DNA from: Candidatus Symbiopectobacterium sp. NZEC151
GTDB taxonomy: Bacteria > Pseudomonadota > Gammaproteobacteria > Enterobacterales > Enterobacteriaceae
DNA: 64,000 nucleotides
NCBI RefSeq assembly: GCF_025962655.1
Contig: NZ_JAGFPE010000001.1
Location: 1,116,001 to 1,180,000, forward strand
Reading direction: 5' to 3'
Below, in pieces: positions 10,701 to 18,195 of the stretch. Each line of letters begins with the position of its first letter. Position 1 is the first letter of the stretch. Below the pieces are notes generated by a model. The model was not told the DNA's origin and searched no databases. It was given only the letters and a program-made list of their open reading frames with translations. Made by a program: the position numbers and the translations under genes.

Positions 10701-13357
10701 CTTGCGCAGAAGGCAATCAAATCGACAAGCCGGGCGGCATCTTCGTGCGCAACGCTGAACAGCTCTCCGCCGAGGATCGCCTGCTGTTGATGAGCGTGGC
10801 GCATATTTTGCTCGACGATCGTGCCGGTGACGTAGCGACACAGTTGAGCCAAAAACTGTCCGGCGCGCAGGCCCCGCAAACCACGCGGGCAGCACGGGTT
10901 GCATTGGACAGCGCGCACTATCAGCCCTGGAATCCCGATACGAATAACCTGCAATTTTTCAATGGTCTCGGGGGATTCTCTGCGGATGGGCGGGAATATC
11001 ACGTTGTGTTGAACCAGGGTGACACAACACCCGCCCCCTGGTCGAATGTACTGGCTAACGCCCAGTTCGGCAGCGTCATTTCAGAAGCGGGTCAAGCCTA
11101 CACCTGGCATGAAAATGCCCATGAATACCGATTAACACCGTGGGAAAACGATCCGATCAGCGACCGCTCCGGGGAGTCCTTTTACTTGCGTGATGAAGAG
11201 AGCGGCGCCGTCTGGTCACCCACCACGCTCCCCGTACGCGGTCAGGGCGCTTACCTGTCGCGTCACGGTTTCGGCTATAGCGTGTTTGCCCACCGCGAAA
11301 CCGGCATTGACAGCGAATTAACCGTGCTGGTCGCGCTGGAGGCCCCGGTGAAACTCGCCATGCTCACCCTTCACAACCGTTCCGGCCGCACGCGCAAGCT
11401 TTCGGCAACCGGCTACGTTGAATGGGTGCTCGGGGTTTCTCGCCTTTCCAGCGCGCTGCACGTCGTGACGCGTCCGGCCTGCGTGCACCAAGGCTGCGGA
11501 ATTCTTGCCACAAACCATTACGGCAGCAACGGTTCTGAGCAGACGGCGTTTTTCGCCGTCAGCGGCGCGCAGTGTACTTTTACTGCCGATCGGCGTGAGT
11601 TTCTCGGACGCAACGGATCGCGCTATCGCCCGGCGGCCATGGCACAGGGCGCGCTGTCGGAGAAAACCGGCGCGGGGTTCGATCCCTGTGCCGCCGTGCA
11701 GTCGGTTGTCACATTGATCGACGGCGATCGACAGACGTTGGTGTTCGCACTGGGTATCGGCAACAACCCGCAGGAAGCCGAAGCGCTGATCGCGCGCTAC
11801 CTGAACGAAACGGCCGCCCAGAGCGAGTTGGCCGACGTACACCGTTACTGGCACCAGATGCTTGATACGGTCATCGTCAACACGCCAGACGCCGCCGTCA
11901 ATCTGTTAGCCAACGGCTGGCTGCTGTATCAGACGCTGGCGTGTCGCATCATGGCGCGCAGTGGTTATTACCAATCCGGCGGCGCATTTGGCTTTCGCGA
12001 TCAGCTTCAGGATACGCTGGCACTCAGCCACGCCGCCCCGGAGCGACTGCGCGATCAACTGTTGCTCTGCGCCTCACGCCAATTTATTGAAGGGGATGTG
12101 CAACACTGGTGGCACCCACCTTTGGGCAATGGGGTGCGCACCCGCTGCTCTGATGATTATCTCTGGCTGCCGCTGGCGCTGTGCCACTATGTGGAAACCA
12201 CCGGCGATCTCTCTTTGTTGGAACAGGCGGTGCCCTATCTTGAAGGGCGGCAACTGCTTCCCGGAGAAGAATCGGCCTATGAGCAGCCGGTGGTCAGCGC
12301 GCAGTCTGAAACGCTATGGCAACACTGCGTGCGCGCTATCGAGCACGGGCTTGCCACGGGTCGCCACGGTTTGCCGCTGATGGGGGCCGGTGACTGGAAC
12401 GATGGCATGAACCTGGTGGGGCTGGAAGGCAAAGGCGAAAGCGTCTGGCTGGCCTTCTTCCTGTACGATATTTTGCAACGCTTTTCCGCACTGGCCGAGC
12501 GGCGACAGGAACACCAGCTTGCCACCCGCTGCCGCGAGCATGCGGCGCAGTTACAGCAAAATATTGAAACCCACGCCTGGGACGGTGCCTGGTATCGCCG
12601 TGGCTATTTTGATAACGGAGAGCCGCTGGGATCGCACCTGTCGACGGAGTGCCAGATTGATGCCATTGCCCAGAGCTGGTCGGTGCTGTCGGGCGCGGGC
12701 AACCCGCAACGCTGTGCACAGGCGATCAAGGCGCTGGATACCCACCTGGTCAATCAGGACGCCGGATTTATTCAACTGCTGACGCCGCCGTTTAATGGCA
12801 ACGGGCCAAACCCGGGATATATTCAAGGCTACGTGCCCGGCGTGCGGGAAAACGGCGGACAATACACCCACGGGGCGATTTGGGCGATCATGGCATTTGC
12901 GCAGAGCGGGAACCCGTCGCGCGCCTGGGAGCTTTGGTCGCTGATCAATCCGATCAATCACAGCCTGACGCCGCAAGCAACGGCACGCTACAAAGTGGAG
13001 CCCTATGTAATGACGGCGGATATCTACAGCGTCGAACCCCACACCGGACGCGGCGGCTGGAGCTGGTATACCGGTTCGGCGGGCTGGGCCTATCGCCTGA
13101 TAGTCGAAACGCTGCTGGGCGTGACGCGCCACGGTGATGCACTCACCATTGCCACCTCGTTGCCACACGACTGGCCGTCGGCCAGCCTCAGCTATCAGTT
13201 CGGCAGCAGCCGTTATGACATCACCCTGCGCAACAGCAGCGGTGAATATCGCCTGACGCTGGACGGCACCGCGCTGCCGCCAGGCAAGATCCCGCTCATC
13301 GACGACGGGCAACCCCATCAGGTGGATATTGCGTTGGGTGATAACGTGGCAGGATAA
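4757..13357 (+). CDS. ndvB: Cyclic beta-1,2-glucan synthase (NdvB/ChvB type)
   Basis: The protein has about 2,866 residues, the normal size for ChvB/NdvB (about 2,800). It makes cyclic beta-1,2-glucan from UDP-glucose at the inner membrane, and the product goes to the periplasm for osmoadaptation and host interaction. Seen: a long soluble N-terminus; membrane segments at about 420-480; a family-84 glycosyltransferase core with DCD at 635-637 and RWIRGDWQ near 783; further membrane segments around 830-1000; then two large beta-sandwich/phosphorylase-like regions ending in a GH94-type domain with GDWNDGMN at 2545-2552 (catalytic Asp region), which controls chain length in homologues. The start is uncertain among GTG 4754, ATG 4757 and ATG 4769, because no strong Shine-Dalgarno is visible. 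It is monocistronic and convergent with the ABC operon. Confidence 0.95.
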   Translation: MSYLMKIRLTQWFSSLKKQRQQSPAWSATPDADDDTLKAALFSSAQMAQYGKTLAQSHKLSATSMPYHLTRRLAENEAVITRHCSMLSAADKASITPAGEWLLDNYYLIEEQIRLVRHHLPKDFGKGLPVLLPPRHRPRIYDIATEIIAHGDGRWDKENLSHFIVAYQEVTPLTLGELWALPGMLRLALIENLRRVSIEVANTQQARQLAERWVTKLVACAEQRPSELVMMIADLARSRPPLTSAFVAELVRRLQGRGNLLMLPLTWLEQQLADNGTSADALTQRFSQQLAAQQLSVSNSINGLRLLSETHWADFTEAMSLVDRTLQQDPAGVYPEMHFDTRDHYRHVIEMLARHSRYNEGEIAQQVLALARAADASTTAHHVGYYLIGDGRARLEQQLATDISWMARLRDGFNQIPLLSWLGSLSLLTTAFTAHLLLKTHEQGMGWTLWLLAVPLMLVASQLATFLLSEATTRCRTPTPLPRMDFSREIPAAFSSMVVIPCLLTSRESISKLLKRLEVCYLANTSAHLYFALLTDFVDSTTPDAQEHNDLLAWADAQTRELNHRYARDGDPVFYLLHRAPAWNPKQGVWMGYERKRGKLALLNRWLRHPEGQFAHIVGNVTGPVNRIKYVITLDCDTVLPRDTAHKLVATLAHPLNQPKYDPASQRVIEGYGILQPGMAEEIPRYGQGRYATLFSGAAGNDPYTMMSSDIYQDLFGEGSFVGKGIYDVDTFVTATQQVCPEDLVLSHDLLEGCYARSGLVSDVLLYEQYPNHYLADVARRTRWIRGDWQLLNWLKPQVMRADGSHSKNPLSLLSRWKLFDNLRRSLVPPAFLTLLFCALLAVPNHAYWLSALTLTVLLPTLLSTFQDIISKPRRRPFEQHVRLVIVGARQRLLRMGVEILTLPHRAGYSLHAIAITLWRLGVSRRNLNQWTTFAQCSAQRDAAPGRFYRAMWLNVAMGLALPLLSAQLAPMLLVVALPLGALWCLTPLLLSWMSREPQRQRTALNAKQQRRLRQNSREIWAFFETFVTADDNWLPPDNYQQAPHAVIAHRTSPTNIGLSLMATLTAWDFGYLPLEQALTRIADTLDTLDKLEHYRGHLYNWYDTRTLAPLAPRYISSVDSGNMAGHLLTLHAAMRALRHQPVFDAAQVVAGLDDTLRILVRHWGRNAPTTLRQMQRHCTRAAALAPAALLGELLHMRDLACRLLNLCPADEEPVRRWVERLHHQLSALCDAWSALLGWLPEDWGDAPLPSLSWLAQASPAGSGTPSETTVGAAQAQLSLMADIEQRLHQHAQMDFAFLYNVTTNRLSVGFSVENNMLDSSHYDLLPSEIRLTSFVAIASNQLPVKSWAALGRLFTKIDNETALMSWSGSMFEYLMPNLVMPTYPGSLLEKMSQSAVERQIRWGRERGVPWGISESGYYAFDASQNYQYHAFGVPGLGLRRGLADDTVIAPYATLMALMNAPDKACDNLARLKKLGAHGEYGFYEALDYTPSRLANGQSHAIVRSWMAHHQGMAFQALSYVLLGAPMVERFMSSAAFQSARLLLQERVPEAIELYSPRRHFDAYDGRLKPAQYQPRRFHDADTLFPEVQLLANHDYHLMVTQSGGGYSRWRDIALTRWRSDTTCDNWGSYCYLSDPQTGEVWNTTWQTDSDAASHYDVIFTDAGAEFTRKADSLRVKTHIVVSPEDDIELRRITLLHRGRHPRTIALTTYAEVVLAPMASDLAHPAFSNLFVQTELVPDKDAILCHRRPRAPEERGPWLFHMAVVRGQVESTVSFDTDRAAFLGRGHIPATATALHQPGPLSNSAGAVLDPILAIRQCVVLQPGVPVTIDVFYGVTESRTHSQALMEKYRDRPIANRIFELASSHSHILLRQINANEDDAALFNRLASAVLFPVAELRAEGHVITRNRRGQSGLWGWGISGDLPIVLLTVTSDESMALITTLIQAHHYWRLKGLKVDMVILNTRQGGYQQELHHRIINLITACAEGNQIDKPGGIFVRNAEQLSAEDRLLLMSVAHILLDDRAGDVATQLSQKLSGAQAPQTTRAARVALDSAHYQPWNPDTNNLQFFNGLGGFSADGREYHVVLNQGDTTPAPWSNVLANAQFGSVISEAGQAYTWHENAHEYRLTPWENDPISDRSGESFYLRDEESGAVWSPTTLPVRGQGAYLSRHGFGYSVFAHRETGIDSELTVLVALEAPVKLAMLTLHNRSGRTRKLSATGYVEWVLGVSRLSSALHVVTRPACVHQGCGILATNHYGSNGSEQTAFFAVSGAQCTFTADRREFLGRNGSRYRPAAMAQGALSEKTGAGFDPCAAVQSVVTLIDGDRQTLVFALGIGNNPQEAEALIARYLNETAAQSELADVHRYWHQMLDTVIVNTPDAAVNLLANGWLLYQTLACRIMARSGYYQSGGAFGFRDQLQDTLALSHAAPERLRDQLLLCASRQFIEGDVQHWWHPPLGNGVRTRCSDDYLWLPLALCHYVETTGDLSLLEQAVPYLEGRQLLPGEESAYEQPVVSAQSETLWQHCVRAIEHGLATGRHGLPLMGAGDWNDGMNLVGLEGKGESVWLAFFLYDILQRFSALAERRQEHQLATRCREHAAQLQQNIETHAWDGAWYRRGYFDNGEPLGSHLSTECQIDAIAQSWSVLSGAGNPQRCAQAIKALDTHLVNQDAGFIQLLTPPFNGNGPNPGYIQGYVPGVRENGGQYTHGAIWAIMAFAQSGNPSRAWELWSLINPINHSLTPQATARYKVEPYVMTADIYSVEPHTGRGGWSWYTGSAGWAYRLIVETLLGVTRHGDALTIATSLPHDWPSASLSYQFGSSRYDITLRNSSGEYRLTLDGTALPPGKIPLIDDGQPHQVDIALGDNVAG

Positions 13358-13370
13358 ATGCCGTTGACGC

Positions 13371-13404
13371 CCCGGTAGCGGACAACGATAAGTTCGCTAC
13401 CGGG
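13371..13404. terminator. Hairpin between convergent genes
   Basis: CCCGGTAGCG (13371-13380) and CGCTACCGGG (13395-13404) form a perfect 10-bp stem 13 bp after the glucan synthase stop and just before the 3' end of the opposing permease gene. Neither side has a proper T-run, so it may be a factor-dependent or bidirectional terminator rather than a classic intrinsic one. Confidence 0.5.
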
Positions 13405-13410
13405 CCATAA

Positions 13411-14364
13411 TTACGCTTTGTTGAGCCCCAATTGCCCTTTCGCACCGATGAAACACAGCAGCAGAGCGCCCCACAGTGCCAGAGTAAGATACGGGCTGAC
13501 GCCCATAATATTGAAGCCACTTTCAATGGTTTGCAGCAGGATCAGCGCCAGCACCATGCCGATAATCTTTCCGCTGCCGCCATCGGGATTCACACCGCCC
13601 AGCACCACCGCCAGAATGGCGGTCAGCAGGTAAGATTCCCCGTAAGAGGCTTTGGCGGAGTTGAGTTTCGACATCATTAAAAACGCCGCCACGGCGCACA
13701 ACAGCGCTGAAATCACATACACCCACAGCAGCACCCGACGCGTATTGATGCCAGAATAGGCGGTGGCGCGCTCATTAGAGCCGATAAGATAAATCGCTCT
13801 GCCAAGTGTGCTGCGCTCCAGCACCAGCCACAGTCCGATGGCAACCACCACAAACAGCCACATCGGCAGCGGTACCCCAAACCACTGTGCGCGATTTAAC
13901 CACAGCACCCATTCGGGATAATTGGCAATAGCACTGCCACCGGTAATCAAAATATTGATCCCCTTGAGCAGCGTCATCATACCGAGCGTCGCCAGGATTG
14001 GAGACACCCGCAGACCCGCAATCAACACGCCGTTGCACAGCCCAATCAGCGCCGCCGCCCCCACGCCCGCCACCAGCGTGGCAACGATGGATAACAGCGA
14101 TGGCGGGTAGCTGACCGCCACCCAGGCCATCACCAGCGAGCAGGCATTTGCCGTCGAAATGATCGACAGGTTGATGCCACCGCACAGCATGGTGACCGCC
14201 ATGCCCAACGTTAATATGCCAAGCACCGGCATCTGCGAGGCGATGGACTGAAAGTTATTCACCGACCAAAACACCTCCGGCATGGTGATGCTAAAACCAA
14301 CCACCGTCAGCACCAGCAAGCCCATCAGGTAGGTTTCTACGTTCTCGCGCAGCGATATCTTCAT
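13411..14364 (-). CDS. ABC sugar-type transporter, permease subunit (RbsC/LsrC/LsrD-like)
   Basis: This hydrophobic protein of about 317 residues has the BPD_transp_2 pattern: GGINLSIISTANACSL near the first third (the GGIDLS-like motif of ribose-type permeases) and LAVVLGGVNPDGGSGKI toward the C-terminus. It would form the inner-membrane channel of a sugar or autoinducer-2-type importer together with the next permease. The true start is the ATG at 14364, which overlaps the stop of the upstream permease (ATGA) and begins a normal MKISLRENVE. The longer reading to 14448 is hydrophilic and overlaps the neighbour. It is the last gene of the four-gene operon 17853-13411. Confidence 0.9.
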   Translation of the reverse strand: MKISLRENVETYLMGLLVLTVVGFSITMPEVFWSVNNFQSIASQMPVLGILTLGMAVTMLCGGINLSIISTANACSLVMAWVAVSYPPSLLSIVATLVAGVGAAALIGLCNGVLIAGLRVSPILATLGMMTLLKGINILITGGSAIANYPEWVLWLNRAQWFGVPLPMWLFVVVAIGLWLVLERSTLGRAIYLIGSNERATAYSGINTRRVLLWVYVISALLCAVAAFLMMSKLNSAKASYGESYLLTAILAVVLGGVNPDGGSGKIIGMVLALILLQTIESGFNIMGVSPYLTLALWGALLLCFIGAKGQLGLNKA

Positions 14365-15335
14365 AGTAGACTCCGGTTTTGGTGCTGGCTCCACGCCGTG
14401 GCGCTGATGCTGACCACAATAATGATACCGGTGATCAAGGTCTGCCAATAGGAAGAGACCCCCAGCAAATTCAGCCCATTCTGCAACACCGCCAGCAGGA
14501 TCACCCCGAGCACGGTGCCAATCAGCGTGCCGCGCCCGCCCACCAGGCTAGTACCGCCCAGCACCACCGCAGCCAGCACCGTCAGTTCGTAGCCCAGCAG
14601 CGAGTCCGGTGCCACGGTGCGCACCGTCCAGGATTGCACCACGCCCGCCACGCCGGACATCAGTCCCATATAGCCATAAACGAAGCATTGCAGCAGCAAT
14701 ACGCTAAAGCCAAGGCGACTGGCCGATTCACGGTTTCCACCCAAGGCGTAAATCTTGCGCCCAACGGTGGTGAAATTCATGATAAACGCAGTCAACGCCA
14801 GCACCGCGAACATGGTGAGCATGGGCAAGCCCAGTCCGTAGTCGTAGCCGTCAGCGTCGGTGTACTTGAACAGCATAAAGCCTGATTCAAACCACGCGGG
14901 AAAGTCGTACAACCACACCCCTTTGCTAAACCACAGCAGCAGACCGTAAAAGATGTTCAGCGTGGAGATGGTGATGATGATGGAAGGCACACGCAGCCGA
15001 TTCACCAGAATGGCATTCACGCTGCCCAACAGAATGCCCACACCGCCAGCAATCAGATAAGCCACCACGAAGTTGCCGCCAATATCGCGCAACACCAGCA
15101 CCATCACGTACTGTGCGATGATCGCCATGGCCGGAAAAGAGATATCGATTCCGCCGGAAATCAGCACCATAAACAGCCCGCAGGCCAGAATGGTCAACAT
15201 GGCGTAGTTGTTGACCAAATCGTACAAATTCCCCAGCGTCAGAAACTCGTCGCTACGCCAGGCCAGCACGATAAACAGCACCAGAATCAGCAACGCCAGC
15301 CAGATTTCATGCCGGTAATTTTTAACATCAGCCAT
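14361..15335 (-). CDS. ABC sugar-type transporter, permease subunit (RbsC/LsrC-like)
   Basis: This second permease, about 324 residues, has about ten hydrophobic segments and the family landmarks SGGIDISFPAMAI and VLGGTSLVGGRGTLIG. The start at ATG 15335 (MADVKNYRHE) overlaps the ATPase stop by 8 bp. Its own stop overlaps the start of the next permease (ATGA). It should pair with the downstream permease as a heterodimeric channel driven by the fused ATPase. The substrate is not determinable from the permease alone. Confidence 0.9.
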   Translation of the reverse strand: MADVKNYRHEIWLALLILVLFIVLAWRSDEFLTLGNLYDLVNNYAMLTILACGLFMVLISGGIDISFPAMAIIAQYVMVLVLRDIGGNFVVAYLIAGGVGILLGSVNAILVNRLRVPSIIITISTLNIFYGLLLWFSKGVWLYDFPAWFESGFMLFKYTDADGYDYGLGLPMLTMFAVLALTAFIMNFTTVGRKIYALGGNRESASRLGFSVLLLQCFVYGYMGLMSGVAGVVQSWTVRTVAPDSLLGYELTVLAAVVLGGTSLVGGRGTLIGTVLGVILLAVLQNGLNLLGVSSYWQTLITGIIIVVSISATAWSQHQNRSLL

Positions 15336-16812
15336 TGACGACTCCGGCAATCTCGGTGGGGTTACTGGTGCCCGGCGTGAACGTATGATGGATTTCCCCC
15401 TGTTTCATCACCAGGATACGGTGACTTTGATACCAGGCTTCATCCAGTTCGTCACAGATCATCAGAATGGCGATCCCTTGCGCCGCCAGTTCGCTGATAA
15501 TGTGATAAATACCGGCTTTATTGGCGATATCGACGCCGACCGTGGGGCTGTCCAGAATCAGTACCCGGGGTTCGATTGCCAGCCATTTGGCAATCGAAAT
15601 GCGCTGCGCGTTGCCTCCCGACAGCGTACTCACCGGCAAGCGCGGATCGGGCGCTTTGATACTGAGCGCGGCGATCAGCCGGTTCACTATCGCCTGCACC
15701 TGTTTTTTGCGGATCAGCCCGCAGGCATTGCGCACTTTGTCGAAAATAGTGCTGATAATATTGTCCTCAATGGACTGCGCCATCACCAATCCGCGCGACA
15801 TACGGTCTTCCGACACATAGCCAATACCGTAGCGCAGTGCGTCACGGTTACTGCGCAACTGCACCGTTTGACCGTCGATGAGTATCTCTCCGCTGTCAGG
15901 CCGCGTCATGCCAAACAGGCTCAGGCAGAGTTCGGTGCGCCCCGCCCCCAGCAGCCCGATGATGGAAACTATTTCTCCGGCACCGATTGAAAACGAGATA
16001 TCGCGGTATTCCCCCGCGCGGCTGAGTTGCCGCACCTCGAGCACGTTGCGCGATGCATCGCCCTGCCAGGGTTCGCGGATGTGGTAGTCAAAAGCTTGCC
16101 CGGTCATCAGCATGCCGAGCTGGCGTGTGCTCATGTCGTTGGCCGGATAGGTTCCCACCAGATTGCCGTCTTTCAGCACGGTGATGCGATCGGATACCGC
16201 CATGACCTCTTCCAACCGGTGGCTAACGAACACCACGCAGATACCGCGCTCACGCAGTTGGCGTACCACGTGCAGCAACCCTTCTACTTCCTGATGCGTC
16301 AAGGAGGCGGTGGGCTCATCCATAATGATCAGCCTGGCATCCTGCGCCAGCGCCCGACAGATAGCCACCAGTTGGCAGCGCGCAATCGAGAGCGACTCCA
16401 CCTGCGCATCGAGCGGTACGTTGACGTTGATGCTGGCCAACGCGCGCTCGGCAATCTGGCGCAGCGCCGTGCGTTTAACCAGCAGGCCGTGATGATAGTG
16501 GTTGATAACGATGTTTTCCCAGACGCTGAGATTGGGAAACAGCGATAAATCCTGATAGATAACCTGGATACCCTGCGCTACCGACGCACCCGGCGTCAAT
16601 TTAGGCCAGATTTTACCGCCCAGCGCGATGCGCGCCTTGGCATCCGGCTGGTAGACCCCGGAAATAATCTTGATGAGCGTGGACTTGCCGCAGCCGTTTT
16701 GTCCGGCAAGGCAGTGCACTTCGCCCGGCATAAAAGTGAGCGAAATATCATTGAGCGCACGCGTGCCATGAAACGTTTTACTGACATGGCTCAGGGACAG
16801 GAATGGTTCCAT
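15328..16812 (-). CDS. ABC sugar-type transporter, fused double ATP-binding subunit (RbsA/LsrA-like)
   Basis: The protein has about 494 residues with two ABC domains in tandem. The N-terminal half has an intact Walker A (GQNGCGKSTL) and Walker B (LIIMDEPTASL). The C-terminal half has the degenerate P-loop GLLGAGRTEL and a good signature LSGGNAQRISIAKWL. This asymmetry is typical of RbsA/MglA/LsrA proteins. The start at ATG 16812 follows a G-rich AGGGGG. It lies 54 bp after the binding-protein gene and overlaps the next permease gene, so it is the second gene of the operon. Confidence 0.92.
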   Translation of the reverse strand: MEPFLSLSHVSKTFHGTRALNDISLTFMPGEVHCLAGQNGCGKSTLIKIISGVYQPDAKARIALGGKIWPKLTPGASVAQGIQVIYQDLSLFPNLSVWENIVINHYHHGLLVKRTALRQIAERALASINVNVPLDAQVESLSIARCQLVAICRALAQDARLIIMDEPTASLTHQEVEGLLHVVRQLRERGICVVFVSHRLEEVMAVSDRITVLKDGNLVGTYPANDMSTRQLGMLMTGQAFDYHIREPWQGDASRNVLEVRQLSRAGEYRDISFSIGAGEIVSIIGLLGAGRTELCLSLFGMTRPDSGEILIDGQTVQLRSNRDALRYGIGYVSEDRMSRGLVMAQSIEDNIISTIFDKVRNACGLIRKKQVQAIVNRLIAALSIKAPDPRLPVSTLSGGNAQRISIAKWLAIEPRVLILDSPTVGVDIANKAGIYHIISELAAQGIAILMICDELDEAWYQSHRILVMKQGEIHHTFTPGTSNPTEIAGVVNG

Positions 16813-16866
16813 AACACCCCCTGGCAAACGGGAAAGCGGGGCGCAATGCGCCCCGAATAAGCAGAA

Positions 16867-17853
16867 TCAATAGAGCGTATCGATGTTTTCTTTGGTCACC
16901 AGCAGGACTTTGTGGAAACGAATGATCCGTTTTTCGTTATCCACATCCGCTTTGCCAAGATTTTTAACCGAGAAACCCTCGGCGATCGCTTCACCGTTGA
17001 GCAAGGTGCTGGCCACCGCCGCTAACGCATAGCCTGCGCTGGCAGGATCGTAAGTGATGCCCGCGGTGATATCGCCGCTTTTGATCAGCGACGCCGCTTG
17101 CGACGGGATCATCATGCCGTACACCGCCACTTTATTCTTCGCGCGTTTCTCCTGCACCGCCCGCCCGGCGCCGATGGGGCCGTTCGAACCGAAGGACACC
17201 ACCGCTTTCATATCCGGATACGCGCGCATCAAATCCAGCGTGGTGCGACGCGAATCATCCACGCTTTCCGCCACCGGCATACGCTTGGTGACTTCAAACA
17301 TGTCGGGGTAATGTTCTTTCTGGTATTTCACCAGCAAATCTGCCCACAGGTTGTGCTGCGGCACCGTCAGGCTACCCACATAGATGACGTAGCCCCCTTT
17401 CCCCCCCATACGTTTCGCCATCTGCTCCACGTATTCGGCGGCGAATTTTTGGTTATCAATGATTTCGACATCCCAGTTGGCACTGGGTTGTCCCGGTGAT
17501 TCGTTGGTCAGCACCACGATGCCGCCATCACGCGCTTTCTTGAACACCGGCTCCAAAACGTTGGCGTCGTTTGGCACGATGGTAATGGCATTGACTTTGC
17601 GGGCAATCAGATCCTCGATGATCTTGACCTGTTGGGGCGCATCGGTACTGGCGGGCCCCACCTGCGTCGCATTGACGTTAAAATCCTTACCGGCCTGAAC
17701 GACACCTTCGCCCATACGGTTGAACCAGGGCATACCATCCACTTTCGCGATATTGACGACCGTTTTTTGTTCTGCATAGACTGGTGTTGCGATAAGCGAC
17801 ATGCCCAACAGCAGGGAGGACACTACGCCACAGAGAAGACGTTTTTTCATCAT
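16867..17853 (-). CDS. Periplasmic sugar/AI-2-like substrate-binding protein (LsrB/RhaS family)
   Basis: The protein has 328 residues with a clean signal peptide, a hydrophobic core and a VYA-EQ cleavage site around residue 27. The mature part is a type I periplasmic-binding fold: DLIARKVNAITIVPND, then SFGSNGPIGAGRA and MIPSQAASLIKSGDI near the C-terminus. The last two resemble LsrB-type proteins, but key ligand residues cannot be verified by eye, so rhamnose- or ribose-like sugars remain possible. Two adjacent ATGs exist at 17853 and 17850, with GAGG six bases before the first. It is the first and probably most highly expressed gene of the importer operon. No kinase or processing genes lie beside it, so this is a bare transporter. 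Confidence 0.88.
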   Translation of the reverse strand: MMKKRLLCGVVSSLLLGMSLIATPVYAEQKTVVNIAKVDGMPWFNRMGEGVVQAGKDFNVNATQVGPASTDAPQQVKIIEDLIARKVNAITIVPNDANVLEPVFKKARDGGIVVLTNESPGQPSANWDVEIIDNQKFAAEYVEQMAKRMGGKGGYVIYVGSLTVPQHNLWADLLVKYQKEHYPDMFEVTKRMPVAESVDDSRRTTLDLMRAYPDMKAVVSFGSNGPIGAGRAVQEKRAKNKVAVYGMMIPSQAASLIKSGDITAGITYDPASAGYALAAVASTLLNGEAIAEGFSVKNLGKADVDNEKRIIRFHKVLLVTKENIDTLY

Positions 17854-18195
17854 TTTCAGCCTCGTTATTCACCATTTGCCAGGACACTGCGCCACGGTGA
17901 CCTACCCGTGTTGCGGTGTTCCACATAACGCCGCCGCGTCATCTGCCGATGGAGGTTATTTTTTCAGCTTACGTTTGTTGTCTTAGTAGGGTGATTTTTC
18001 GGTAAAAATCCAAGAAAGGGTAATCTTGGGGCGGGCGACGAGAAATGCAGTTTCCTGCTATTTATATGGATAAACACCCCATCTCGTCAGAATGTGATGC
18101 AACTCGCATTGTTAGCATCAATATAATAAGCGACGGAATGATTTGACTGCATCATTCATAAAAAATCGCTGCTTACCTTCATAGCATAGTTGAAA
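17854..18195. promoter_or_regulatory. Upstream region of the sugar ABC operon with two inverted repeats
   Basis: This 342-bp stretch has no credible gene. It holds GATTTTT-CGGT-AAAAATC (17993-18010), directly abutting CCAAGA-N8-TCTTGG (18010-18029). These are adjacent palindromes that could be operators for a LacI-type or other repressor. A CRP-like site lies farther upstream and is listed separately. No regulator gene is adjacent, so the cognate factor is unknown. Confidence 0.4.
18093..18108. promoter_or_regulatory. Putative CRP (cAMP receptor protein) binding site
   Basis: TGTGA-N6-TCGCA differs from the TGTGA-N6-TCACA consensus at one conserved base. It lies about 240 bp upstream of the binding-protein start, which is far for direct class I activation unless the transcript has a long leader. 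Catabolite control of a sugar importer would make sense. The assignment rests on the motif only. Confidence 0.4.

Noticed and set aside
5558-13318. Open frames on both strands inside the glucan synthase gene
   Set aside because: The plus-strand frame from 4757 is continuous with recognisable catalytic motifs. The others have no motifs or ribosome-binding sites.
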